Assembly (NCBI GenBank): GCA_963693305.1
Contig: OY855906.1
Span: forward strand, 21,068,161 to 21,132,160
Direction of reading: 5' to 3'
DNA from: Meandrina meandrites
Taxonomy: Eukaryota > Cnidaria > Anthozoa > Scleractinia > Meandrinidae
Length of the DNA: 64,000 bases
Positions 56,610-64,000 of this stretch are shown one piece after another. The translations under genes were made by a program, and so were the position numbers. The first letter of the stretch is position 1, and each line of letters opens with the position of its first letter. The notes below the pieces were generated by a model, which was not told the DNA's origin, searched no databases, and saw only the letters and a program-made list of their open reading frames with translations.

Positions 56610-57284
56610 TTAATTTATTTCAATTTGAAACTGAAGAGGTTCCTGATTGAAGTTGAAAAGGTCATTATTTTCTTCTCTGACTGATATTGTCATATTTGTG
56701 ATATACTTATCAGCGGATATGTCACGCAAAATATGTTGTGGGCTGCTTTGATAAAAAACGTTTTCATATGGTTTTCCTGTTATGTCAAAAGTTTCTAAAA
56801 CAGTGGACGGTTTTCCATTTAAAAGATTCTGTTCTTTGTCAACTAAATCGCAATGTATGAAATAAGTCGTGGGTGACTTCATACGTTTGACATATCTTAT
56901 CCATTGTAAATTTTGATCAACGCCAAGCAGTTCAGATAAGTTCTTATCGAACTTTATTTTATCATTTAATTGATCCACTTTTTGTATAACCATCTGACCG
57001 ACAGGAGTATTGATTTGTGTTCTTAATATGTCACCATATTTTTTAAAAGAATTTTCAATTGTTTTTGCCATTTCTTCGATAGTGTAATTACCTGGCAAAA
57101 TGGATTCAGATTTTTCAAGTTTTTTTGTTTCGTTAGTGTAGAAGATTTTACCACCTTCCTTTAAGTTAAACCACGAATTGTAGAGGGAGCATGAAAGCAG
57201 CCGGATATAGCTTGGTTTTTGAATAGGCTGGTCAAAATAGACAGTATGCGGATTTTCTGTTGTAACAGCCGTTAGAATAACCAT
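56610..57284 (-). CDS. Polinton-like element gene 2: candidate minor capsid (penton-like) protein
   Basis: Intact 224-residue protein starting MVILTAVTTENPHTVYFDQP. It is beta-rich, with YIRLLSCSLYNSWFNLK near the N-terminus, a short helical part (LPGNYTIEEMAKTIENSFKK) and FNQEPLQFQIEIN at the C-terminus. The size, beta content and position beside other capsid genes suggest a single-jelly-roll minor capsid or penton protein, as in polintons and adintoviruses. This is inference from layout; no diagnostic motif is known to me. It is divergent from gene 3, with 41 AT-rich bases between the start codons. Confidence 0.5.
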   Translation of the reverse strand: MVILTAVTTENPHTVYFDQPIQKPSYIRLLSCSLYNSWFNLKEGGKIFYTNETKKLEKSESILPGNYTIEEMAKTIENSFKKYGDILRTQINTPVGQMVIQKVDQLNDKIKFDKNLSELLGVDQNLQWIRYVKRMKSPTTYFIHCDLVDKEQNLLNGKPSTVLETFDITGKPYENVFYQSSPQHILRDISADKYITNMTISVREENNDLFNFNQEPLQFQIEIN

Positions 57285-57325
57285 TTTATAATTAGAGAAA
57301 AATATTTTGTTTAAATATAAATATC
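57285..57325. promoter_or_regulatory. Divergent AT-rich promoter region, genes 2 and 3
   Basis: 41 bases between the two start codons, with TTTAAATATAAATATC directly before gene 3 and CTAATTATAAA before gene 2. Related AAATATAA words precede genes 1 and 6. Confidence 0.4.
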
Positions 57326-58678
57326 ATGTCTGCGCTTCTAAAATGGATTCAGACACCACAAGCTGACAGCATTGCCAAAGTAGCAGAACAAAAGGCATCG
57401 AAAACCTTTCTTGAAAAATACCCGAAGGCCGATAAATCGAAGTTTGAGCCACAGACCGATTTCGCCAAAGACCACACAGCAACCTCAGAAAGCAGGGCCA
57501 GGCCATTTGATAAACGTTTTTGGTTCAGACAGAAAATACTGGAGCCAGGAAATAAAAAGTGCGCTGGGTGTTGACCAATCATCAGAAGGGTTTTCTCAAC
57601 AGATGACACCAAGTGGTTTAAAAGGTGACTCTTTGCCGATTCCTGCTGTTGGCTTTCACGATGCTGCCCCGAGTTTGAAAAAAATATTTAATGACCAACT
57701 GAATATTTACGTAACACCGGACCAGTATTTCACAACAAAGTTCAGAGAGATATTTCAAAAAACCAAACATACCCACCATTCAGGGAAAGAGTCCAAAACA
57801 TGGCTAGCCGGCCCAAATATTAAATATTGGCCACAGCAGCTGAATTTTGCTGTCTGGTACGCGACAACGGGCTGTGGTATCAGTCGCGAAATTTTCGATG
57901 ACAACTCTGCTATCCCTTTGCAACCGAATGTGTGAGCTTTTTACAAGTTCCATATATATTTTACTGTCAGGCGAATATTGTTTCAGATGGGAGGAATACA
58001 AAGCATAAGCGCTTTGCCTGGTGACCCTACTTTTGACCAGTTTAACAACAAATACGACGTGGCTTCATACAAAAGAATATGCAATGAGTTCGGAGTCGAT
58101 CCGTCAAGCGATTTTTTTTTTACAGGAGGCACAAACCACGGCCTGGGAAGCGTTTACATCTATGCCTCATACATTGGACCAGCTAAAGAAGAGGGAGACA
58201 TTTACCCTGGTGGCGAAAAGGCGGTAAAGGCAAAGATGGTAACTTGATTTATTATATCGAGCCGGATGACGCTGCGTACGGACAGGCAGACTGGTTTTGT
58301 CCCAATGTAGCAGAAGGTCTGACCCAGGCGGGTTTGGCGCGAATAAACCAGTTGATAGAGGCGTTCGTTTACTGTGTTTTGGGTTCACAGGTGAATGTTA
58401 AAAGCAGCATACTTGGGTCAGGAGGGCGCACAAAGGAAGCGCAAAGTGAGTTTCTTGTGCTAGTGGAAGACTCAATAAGGCAACCGGATCTGGCAAAGTC
58501 TGTTCAAAGGTACCAACTTGCTGTCGACGAGGCAAAGGTGAGGCTTAACCTTGCTGTGTGTCCGGGGGCCTGGCTGATGCCTGCGCAGATGGTAATAAAT
58601 TCGGGAAGTGTTATTGGTTACAACAACCAGCTCAAACAAGCTATGCCAGGCATGAAGCTCGGGTTAACAACGAAGTGA
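57326..58678 (+). pseudogene. Polinton-like element gene 3: large unknown protein, frameshifted
   Basis: Starts MSALLKWIQTPQADSIAKVA at 57,326. The reading frame then changes near 57,530, 57,900-57,975 and 58,235, with pieces such as FNDQLNIYVTPDQYFTTKF, GDPTFDQFNNKYDVASYKRI and the C-terminal part from 58,244 (YYIEPDDAAYGQADWFCPNV). Together about 450 residues. No domain I can name. Because the pieces lie in order with no large gap, one decayed gene is more likely than several small ones. A minor structural or adhesion-type role is possible but unsupported. Confidence 0.55.
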
Positions 58679-58710
58679 ATAAGAGCACAAAAAAAGCAGC
58701 GCTAAAGCTA

Positions 58711-58932
58711 ATGGCAGGAGGACCATCAAAGATAAACCCACCAAACAGCCACCCCTCAAACCCGATACACAAGGAAGCAACGAAAGAAAAGGGGCCCGCG
58801 CCTGAAGAGAAAACACCTGATGAGCCAATAACAAATCCAGGTGGCAACACGGAAACACACGAAAATAACAAAGTAGCTGTTGCTATTGCCGCCGTGGGGG
58901 CTGCGGCTTTCATTTACACCGTTATGCGCTAA
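58711..58932 (+). CDS. Polinton-like element gene 4: small Pro-rich protein with C-terminal membrane segment
   Basis: About 73 residues from MAGGPSKINPPNSHPSNP, a polar Pro/Glu-rich middle and a C-terminal hydrophobic helix (VAVAIAAVGAAAFIYTVMR). The frame is open upstream to about 58,558, so the start could lie earlier (a basic NKSTKKAALKL precedes). It overlaps the stop codon of the convergent gene 5 (shared CTAA). Probably a tail-anchored small virion or membrane protein; unknown family. Confidence 0.5.
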   Translation: MAGGPSKINPPNSHPSNPIHKEATKEKGPAPEEKTPDEPITNPGGNTETHENNKVAVAIAAVGAAAFIYTVMR

Positions 58933-59462
58933 CGCCGCTTCTTGATGTATTTTTCGACAAGAAAGGCAACCACAGCCAAAATAAGCAACCAGGTGTGCTC
59001 AGCAAGAAAACCGATAGCTTGAACGGCGGCTTTGAAAAGAAAGCTCACAATTGAGCCAATGAGACCTGGCAGAGCTGATGCAATCTTTGAGCCAATATCT
59101 TTCAGACCTTTTCCCAATGCTTTACCGGTGGCTCTCAAAGCATTTGTAATAGCACCAATGACTGCACCAATTGTGACCCCGGCAACAAGAACGATAGCTG
59201 TAACGGTCACACCATATTTTTTGAATATCTCCTTTAGCCTCTCACGAAGTGGAAGCGCTCTTTCTCTTTCATCAACCTGCATTCTTAAACGAGCAAGCTC
59301 CTCTTGTCTTTCTTCAACGCGGTCTTCGGCGGCTTGTTTATCAGAAGGTGAGGCGTCTTCATTGTCGATAACTGCCTGATCTTCCGCATTTTGGGGCTGC
59401 AGATCAGCTTCTTGCTCTTTCAGCTCATCCAACGTTCTTGTGTCGTTGAGCCTCGATTCCAT
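58929..59462 (-). CDS. Polinton-like element gene 5: coiled coil plus two membrane segments
   Basis: Intact 177-residue protein: MESRLNDTRTLDELKEQEAD, an acidic, helical N-terminal half (QAAEDRVEERQEELARLRM), then two hydrophobic stretches (VTAIVLVAGVTIGAVIGAI; TWLLILAVVAFLVEKYIKKRR) with amphipathic SKIASALPGLIGSIVSFLF between. This looks like a virion membrane-interacting protein. Function unknown. It lies 26 bases after gene 6 on the same strand. Confidence 0.55.
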   Translation of the reverse strand: MESRLNDTRTLDELKEQEADLQPQNAEDQAVIDNEDASPSDKQAAEDRVEERQEELARLRMQVDERERALPLRERLKEIFKKYGVTVTAIVLVAGVTIGAVIGAITNALRATGKALGKGLKDIGSKIASALPGLIGSIVSFLFKAAVQAIGFLAEHTWLLILAVVAFLVEKYIKKRR

Positions 59463-59488
59463 GGTGTTTCTTTTGCACTCTTTGGCGG

Positions 59489-59800
59489 CTAGGCTTGCTC
59501 GACCCTGGTTTGTTCTTTGGATTTGGTTTTTGCTTGTTTCTCGAGAGCCGCCACCTCTTTTTTTGCATTTTCAAAATCCTTTTGATAATTTTTTTTCAGT
59601 TGCTGCAGTCTACGCAGTCCTGATTCACTTTCAACGTTTGACCCCACTTGATCAATATTGGCTTGAGTTCGATCGATTCTGGTTCTCAGATCTTGCACTT
59701 CTTGGGAGGCTTTTTCTCTTCCAGAGGCTAGTTTTTCTGCATCTCTGAGTTGTTTTTCAGCTTCTCTTAATCTCTGCCGGTTTTCTCTTATTTCATCATT
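59489..59800 (-). pseudogene. Polinton-like element gene 6, C-terminal half (cut by Crypton)
   Basis: Minus-strand frame from 59,800 to 59,489, a long helical, charged segment (RLREAEKQLRDAEKLASGR; LRRLQQLKKNYQKDFENA) that is probably a coiled coil. It is in the same frame as 61,496-61,999, from which it is separated by the Crypton insertion. On its own it has no ATG start before GTG at 59,698. Confidence 0.75.
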
Positions 59801-60168
59801 AACATTATTAATATCACTTAATGTCCCCTGCCCCTAACCACAAGAAACGTAGCACACAGGTTTGGGCCTCAAATGAGCAGTTTAATGTAATGCATATATT
59901 GGGACACAAAACAAACTGCTAGGGGGTAGGGAGGGTAGGGAAACAGCTAAACGATCGAACTAAACAGCGATAAGCGAATGTACAATGTAATGCGATGCTA
60001 ACACGTGTTGGCTTCATTAAACTATATTAACATTATTAATATCACTTAATGTCCCCTGCCCCTAACCACAAGAAACGTAGCACACAGGTTTGGGCCTCAA
60101 ATGAGCAGTTTAATGTAATGCATATATTGGGACACAAAACAAACTGCCCAAAAGGTGGCCCAATAAAA

Positions 60169-61140
60169 CTAAGTGCTAGAGTGGTAAGGAGAGGCATATT
60201 GATAAGGAATGTCCTTAGTCCTAGCATTTAGGAAGAGACTTAAGGGGTAGCGAATGTATCTTTTATAGCAGTCTGAGGACCAGCGACCAAGCAGTTTAAT
60301 CTCATAATCGTTCAGTCCGGCTATGGTCGCAGAAGTGGCACCACCAATGCGAAAACTGTGTCCACTGTAATGTTGAGGGTCTAAACCCACAAGTCGGAGT
60401 AGCATAGAAAGGAAAGTGGTCAGATCACTACGGGCGAGTGGGAGTCCAGAGGACAGTTGGAACAATGAGTCGCTTGGGGTGGAACGTGGACGAGCATGTT
60501 TAATCTTAAGATTGGTCTTTAAAGCGCAAACTGCACAAACGGTGTGGGCGGTGTGACCAGCATATAGTACCACTCCACGGTGTTGCTGATCAGTCTTAGA
60601 TTTGCGAAGGTGTAGAGCTACATATTCATAACCAGTATGCGTGGTGTGAAGGTTGACGTCCTGTAGGCGGAGTAAGGTTTCGATATCATAAGAAGTTTTG
60701 CTTTTGATGGTAAATTCCCCCACGCGTAGGAGCAGAAAATGGGCGGTGGTCATGGCCGCCCAGTAGATAGAGTGTGGGTCGATTAAATATTGAAGTCGAC
60801 ACAGAAGGTCAAAGGTTATCGGTAGCTTCTGTTTGGCTGGACTGGAGTGTTCGCGTTCGATTCCTCTCAATGTTTGTTTTAGCTTAATGGTGTGAGTTAG
60901 AGGATTATGAAATCCGTGACTGATGTGTAGCGCACGTATGCCAGCGAGGTACACTTTTATAGATTGTGGTTTTAAACGTTCAGCTAGGAAGGCGACGAAT
61001 AAGGACAGTGTTTCTTCGGATGCGGGAATGGCAGTCAACTGATGTGTTTCGCAAAACGTGAAGTACTGGCGTTGTGCAGAACTGTATGTGCGATGGGTAT
61101 TGTCAGCTAAGCCTTTATGGAAATAGCAGGTAGCCTTCAC
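60169..61140 (-). CDS. Tyrosine recombinase of the Crypton
   Basis: 323 residues: an N-terminal SAM-like core-binding part (NTHRTYSSAQRQYFTFCE, LFVAFLAERL), then the catalytic domain with Arg 139 (HFLLLRVGEFTIKS), the HxxR pair at 261/264 (YSGHSFRIGGATS), Trp 287 (LLGRWSSDCYK) and the nucleophile Tyr at about 295 (KRYIRYPL). All residues of the R-H-R-H/W-Y set are present, so activity is plausible. It cuts and rejoins DNA through a 3'-phosphotyrosine. It starts at a GTG overlapping the stop (TGA) of the zinc-finger ORF upstream, so both may be made as one protein by frameshift or reinitiation. Confidence 0.85.
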   Translation of the reverse strand: MKATCYFHKGLADNTHRTYSSAQRQYFTFCETHQLTAIPASEETLSLFVAFLAERLKPQSIKVYLAGIRALHISHGFHNPLTHTIKLKQTLRGIEREHSSPAKQKLPITFDLLCRLQYLIDPHSIYWAAMTTAHFLLLRVGEFTIKSKTSYDIETLLRLQDVNLHTTHTGYEYVALHLRKSKTDQQHRGVVLYAGHTAHTVCAVCALKTNLKIKHARPRSTPSDSLFQLSSGLPLARSDLTTFLSMLLRLVGLDPQHYSGHSFRIGGATSATIAGLNDYEIKLLGRWSSDCYKRYIRYPLSLFLNARTKDIPYQYASPYHSST

Positions 61141-61487
61141 TTGAAGTCGGCCAAGTTCAGCGGAAGGACTGGCGTCGGCAGGAGGTCCGCGTCGGGAACT
61201 AACTTGCGAAAGCGTTGAACCTGTAATCGAGATAACGCATCAGCAGGATCTGGTTCATCGGGACCTTCGCAGTGTTTGCCCATTGCTGCGAAATCGTGAA
61301 TATCCTTTGGTGTTCCGCAACCGGGGCACTTATTCTTGCGTTTGCTTTTGTTTTGGAGGACATTTTGTTGAGAAGAGCGGTTAGAAGTCGGTGAAAAAAC
61401 GAACACAGCTAAACAGCTAAACGATCGAACTAAACAGCGATAAGTGAATGTACAATGTAATGCGATGCTAACACGTGTTGGCTTCAT
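61137..61487 (-). CDS. Crypton zinc-finger ORF upstream of the recombinase
   Basis: The frame contains NKCPGCGTPKDIHDFAAMGK followed by HCEGPDEPDPADAL, a CxxC...H/C zinc-binding arrangement, and ends LPTPVLPLNLADFK at a TGA that overlaps the recombinase start. The N-terminal 40 residues lie in the B end and are probably not translated, so the true start is uncertain. Probably a DNA-binding or target-recognition domain. Confidence 0.5.
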   Translation of the reverse strand: MKPTRVSIALHCTFTYRCLVRSFSCLAVFVFSPTSNRSSQQNVLQNKSKRKNKCPGCGTPKDIHDFAAMGKHCEGPDEPDPADALSRLQVQRFRKLVPDADLLPTPVLPLNLADFK

Positions 61488-61495
61488 TAAACTAT

Positions 61496-61999
61496 ATTGT
61501 CTTGAGCAATCAGAGATTCAGCTTCTGGACCAAGGGATGTTTTGAACTTGTCTGTGAATTTTTTGAGAAGACCACTCCTATCTTTTCTGAAAATTTCAGT
61601 CTCGCCACCTTTTGTTCCAAATGAAACGATTGTAGTCTCATTGCCAGGCTTTTTGCTGAAACCGATTGGGCCTAATTTCCCAAAGTCAACTCTTGGAAAC
61701 TTCTTTTTAATAAAATCTCTTGCTCTTTCAAGAAGAGCTGGTTTGTCATCTTGATGAATAAAGCCCCCCAACAAAGGTATATTTTCATCAAATGATGTTC
61801 CTGGAAGTCCGCTCTGTTCGTGCTGCATAGTTTGCATTTCATGTTGTTCACCACCATGGTAGGGGGTGGATGCTGTGCCAGGCTGAAATGGCTGGGTTCT
61901 GTTGGCCTCTTGTTCATCATCATCATCGTCATCGTCATCGTGGTCAAGTCTGTGGTCAAGAGCTGGTTGGTCCATACCAAATTCGCCACCTTCTGCCAT
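61496..61999 (-). pseudogene. Polinton-like element gene 6, N-terminal half
   Basis: Starts MAEGGEFGMDQPALDHRLD, with a run of eight Asp (encoded by a CATCGT microsatellite at 61,916-61,940), a Gln/Pro-rich linker, then a compact part (FIHQDDKPALLERARDFIKK, KPGNETTIVSFGTKGGETEI, SLGPEAESLIAQDN). The frame passes into the Crypton after DN and stops three codons later. GGTAAATATAAAA lies upstream of the ATG. Function unknown. Confidence 0.7.
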
Positions 62000-62059
62000 C
62001 GTGTAATTTTATATTTACCATTGAAATTTTAATTGAACATTTTTATATTTCTTACAATA
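62000..62059. promoter_or_regulatory. Divergent AT-rich promoter region, gene 6 and capsid
   Basis: 60 bases, containing AATTTTATATTTACC (read inverse GGTAAATATAAAATT for gene 6) and TTTTTATATTTCTTACAATA before the capsid ATG. Confidence 0.4.
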
Positions 62060-63311
62060 ATGGACGGTGTACAAGAAAACCTTCGACCAACACGCAGTGA
62101 AAAAACTCTCGGTGCTCTAAAAGCGGAGCGCGCGGTGAAACGCATCACTTTCAAGAGCACAGAAGCCAATCCACTGGATACGCTTTATGTTTCGGTGCCC
62201 AAGCTGAATGAAAACGAGGTCATTGTTCCCGGCTCAATTACGCTGCGCTTCAACATTGATTTGAGCGGAGGCCATGCCAACAACTTTCTTGTCGACAATG
62301 TTGGTCGGGCGCTAGTTGACAAACTTGTTGTGAAGTACTCTGGCACCATACTGCAGGACAGTCGGTTACGACATTTACAAGATATTCGAGGATCTCTTCC
62401 TATCGCAGGAGGAGCGCGACAACATGCTGCAAGATGGAATCCAGAGTGAGGGCCTCAACAAAATTCGCTCAAACGCGGGTGATAAGCAGACCTCAGGCGT
62501 CGATACAGAAAACAAACTGAACAAGATTTACGGATCCAAATACAGGATCCGCCTTGACCACCAGATTTTGAACGACCACGGGACCTTTCATCCGCAGGCT
62601 CTATTCAATGATCTTGTGTTTGAACTGGTACTTGCACCAGCCTCTCAGGTCGTCAGAGGTTCAGACCCCTCGAAGCTGAAATATAAGCTGACAAACATCC
62701 AGCTGGAGTACGAGATGATAAGAAGCAAAACACTGGCGGATGCAGCCTTCAGCGAGTACTCAAGTGGAAAAGAATTTGCATATGACCACATTCAGCGAGA
62801 CGAAGTGGTTATGTTTTCAAAAGGCACAGACACAAGGCTGAATCTCAGAATGAACCCACAGAGAAGGTCCCTCAAAGGCATCTTGCTACTGTTTGTCAAG
62901 CCCTTTGTTGCTGGCACAAGGCAGGCAGAAACATACTTAAACCCAGATCTGACGAAAGTCAGTGTCACAGTAAACGGCACGCCCAACAGGCTGTACAAGA
63001 ACGGACTTGAAGGAATTAATGTCTGGGAGGAGGTCAAACGCTTCTTTCGCAAAGCTGAAAACAAAACACAGCACATGAATGCAACAAAGTTTTATACAGA
63101 AAACAAGTTCGGGCTTATGATTGATCTGCGTTCCATGGCTGACCACTCGATGCACGAAAGCGGCACGCGACTTGTAAACACAAAGGACGGGGTACAGCTG
63201 GAGCTCGAGAGGAATGCAAGCGGCTCGGGCAATGTGAACTGCCACATTTACGTAATCAGCGACGCGCAGATGAATATAGTAGGAAGGCAATTAGAATCTG
63301 TGCAGTACTAA
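62060..63311 (+). pseudogene. Candidate major capsid protein (double-jelly-roll type), one frameshift
   Basis: ATG at 62,060 (MDGVQENLRPTRSEKTLGAL). It is beta-rich throughout, with PLDTLYVSVPKLNENEVIVP, VPGSITLRFNID, LFNDLVFELVLAPASQVV, YKLTNIQLEYEMIRSKTL and GILLLFVKPFVAGTR. About 417 residues in all, short for a polinton capsid but fitting adintovirus-like and other polinton-like elements. A one-base shift near 62,360 breaks it in this copy: the frame from 62,060 ends at 62,449, and the continuing frame runs to 63,311. Capsid assignment is by recall of related proteins plus the adjacent packaging ATPase, so moderate. Confidence 0.65.
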
Positions 63312-63316
63312 TAGAA

Positions 63317-63912
63317 ATGGATCCGAGCAAGATACCCTTTAACGCTCTGATTGTTGGCCCAACAAATCGAAATAGGTGGTCGACCAGATCTACGGCCCTT
63401 TCCGTGGCAAGTTCGACTACATTGCGCTTATCTGCCCAACATTCGCGCACAACAAGACCTACCACCGAATTGGTGAAAATGACCCAAGAATGTTTGTGAT
63501 AATATGCAAGCAGCACGAGGTGGAAATTTGGTTGAAACTCGTGAGCTGGCTGTTTGAGGGCACCAACACGCTCATAATCCTCGATGACTGCGCAGCCTCC
63601 AAAGATGTGAAAGGGTGCACAGGCCAGCTGGTGAATCTCGGCTTTTCCGCTCGACATATCGGAATCAGCGTTTGGGTGCTTACCCAGAAGATAACCAGCA
63701 TCACACCTTCCTTCCGGGAGAACGTGGCGGCTATCGTTCTATTTTACACTCCCTCGGCCAAAACCATGAAAGCGATCTTTGATGATTACGCCGGCGAACT
63801 CTCCCACGATGAGTACAAAGATCTGAATTCAAAGCTGAAAGAGCAGAAGTTCTCTTATCTTGTGTTCTCGCTTCGCTACCCCTATGGTATTCATTTTGAA
63901 TTAAAAAAATAA
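63317..63912 (+). pseudogene. A32/FtsK-HerA-type genome-packaging ATPase, frame broken at Walker A
   Basis: It starts MDPSKIPFNALIVGPTN six bases after the capsid stop, reaching the beginning of the P-loop. A shift at about 63,365-63,378 then moves the rest (VDQIYGPFRGKFDYIALICP onward) to another frame, which continues open to 63,912. Visible: Walker B NTLIILDDCAA, GFSARHIGISVWVLTQKITS (sensor region), AIVLFYTPSAKTMKAIFDDY. This is the usual companion of double-jelly-roll capsids and drives DNA into the capsid. The break destroys the nucleotide-binding loop in this copy. Confidence 0.8.
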
Positions 63913-63930
63913 AAGTTGTATATAGTGACA

Positions 63931-64000
63931 ATGAGTGAACAAGAGTTGTGCGCAGAACTTACGAACTTTAACCTGGACCTACTGGAAGCCGAGCCGTCAA
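63931..64000 (+). CDS. Start of a further polinton-like gene (cut by window end)
   Basis: ATG at 63,931 opens MSEQELCAELTNFNLDLLEA up to the window edge. It follows the ATPase stop by 18 bases. Unknown; in related elements protease or polymerase genes would be expected further on. Confidence 0.5.
   Translation, partial: MSEQELCAELTNFNLDLLEAEPS

Larger units (their letters stand above)
59798..61498. mobile_element. Tandem Crypton pair inserted at ATT
   Basis: Order: A1 (59,798-59,919), linker (59,920-59,940), B1 (59,941-60,028), A2 (60,026-60,147), recombinase region, B2 (61,411-61,498). A1/A2 are identical 122-bp ends; B1/B2 differ at one base over 88 bp. So a 228-bp internally deleted copy is followed by a full 1.47-kb copy. 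ATT stands at all three junctions (59,798-59,800; 60,026-60,028; 61,496-61,498), as expected if a circle with an ATT core recombined into an ATT target. There are no inverted repeats, as in Cryptons. Confidence 0.85.

Noticed and set aside
59798..61498. Split direct repeats of a DIRS/Ngaro retrotransposon
   Set aside because: The A-B-A-ORF-B order looks similar, but there is no reverse transcriptase, and each A-B unit is a complete copy, so tandem Cryptons explain it better.
1..64000. CRISPR arrays, riboswitches and bacterial operons
   Set aside because: No regularly spaced identical repeats with unique spacers and no prokaryotic gene layout; the DNA is metazoan.

Overview
The window is animal nuclear DNA, most likely from an anthozoan cnidarian (coral or anemone type). 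Host genes are almost absent and introns are spliceosomal. The mobile elements (L1/Tx1-type and CR1-type LINEs, a DIRS-like retroelement, tRNA-derived SINEs, many foldback/MITE families, a Crypton and a polinton-like virus element) are the mixture I associate with cnidarian genomes. The species call is inference; no species marker gene is present.

Layout. 1-5.5 kb: a 5'-truncated Tx1-like LINE fragment, a 17-bp minisatellite and a foldback element. 5.7-12.2 kb: a CR1-like LINE on the minus strand, split by two DNA transposons whose removal restores its reading frame, and flanked by an inverted pair of another repeat, one copy of which carries a 101-bp MITE. 13.3-15.8 kb: a foldback transposon with an 8-bp target duplication. 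16-16.1 kb: a likely first exon of an unidentified gene. 16.4-23.1 kb: a nearly complete Tx1/L1-type LINE on the minus strand, with its ORF1 split by a 1.5-kb DNA transposon. 23.7-26.5 kb: a multi-exon gene with a cysteine cluster like those that accompany KDZ transposases.

28.83-42.87 kb is the most interesting object: a 14.0-kb unit bounded by 19-bp terminal inverted repeats (each starting a terminal hairpin) and by a 7-9-bp target duplication. It holds two convergent gene sets. On the plus strand is an eight- or nine-exon gene whose phases all agree and which encodes a ZAD-like zinc finger plus a DUF6589 domain. On the minus strand is a 2A ribosome-skipping peptide (DVEENPGP) joined to an OTU/herpes-tegument-like cysteine protease, followed by a RecQ-type helicase in at least two exons. 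I read this as a giant DNA transposon with DUF6589 as the candidate transposase, a protease as accessory factor and its own helicase. Two SINEs, a LINE fragment and a MITE have since inserted into it.

42.9-50.5 kb holds no recognisable gene, only MITEs and low-complexity DNA. 50.7-53.9 kb is a DIRS-like retroelement (gag with a candidate intron, reverse transcriptase, RNase H) interrupted by a SINE. 54.4-54.8 kb is an orphan ORF. 55.9 kb to the end of the window is a decayed polinton-like/adintovirus-like element: a membrane protein, a candidate minor capsid protein, several unknown structural-type proteins, a candidate double-jelly-roll major capsid protein and an A32-type packaging ATPase, several of them frameshifted. 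One of its genes is cut by a tandem pair of Cryptons (one internally deleted, one with a tyrosine recombinase) at an ATT site, and the two halves of the gene lie in the same reading frame.
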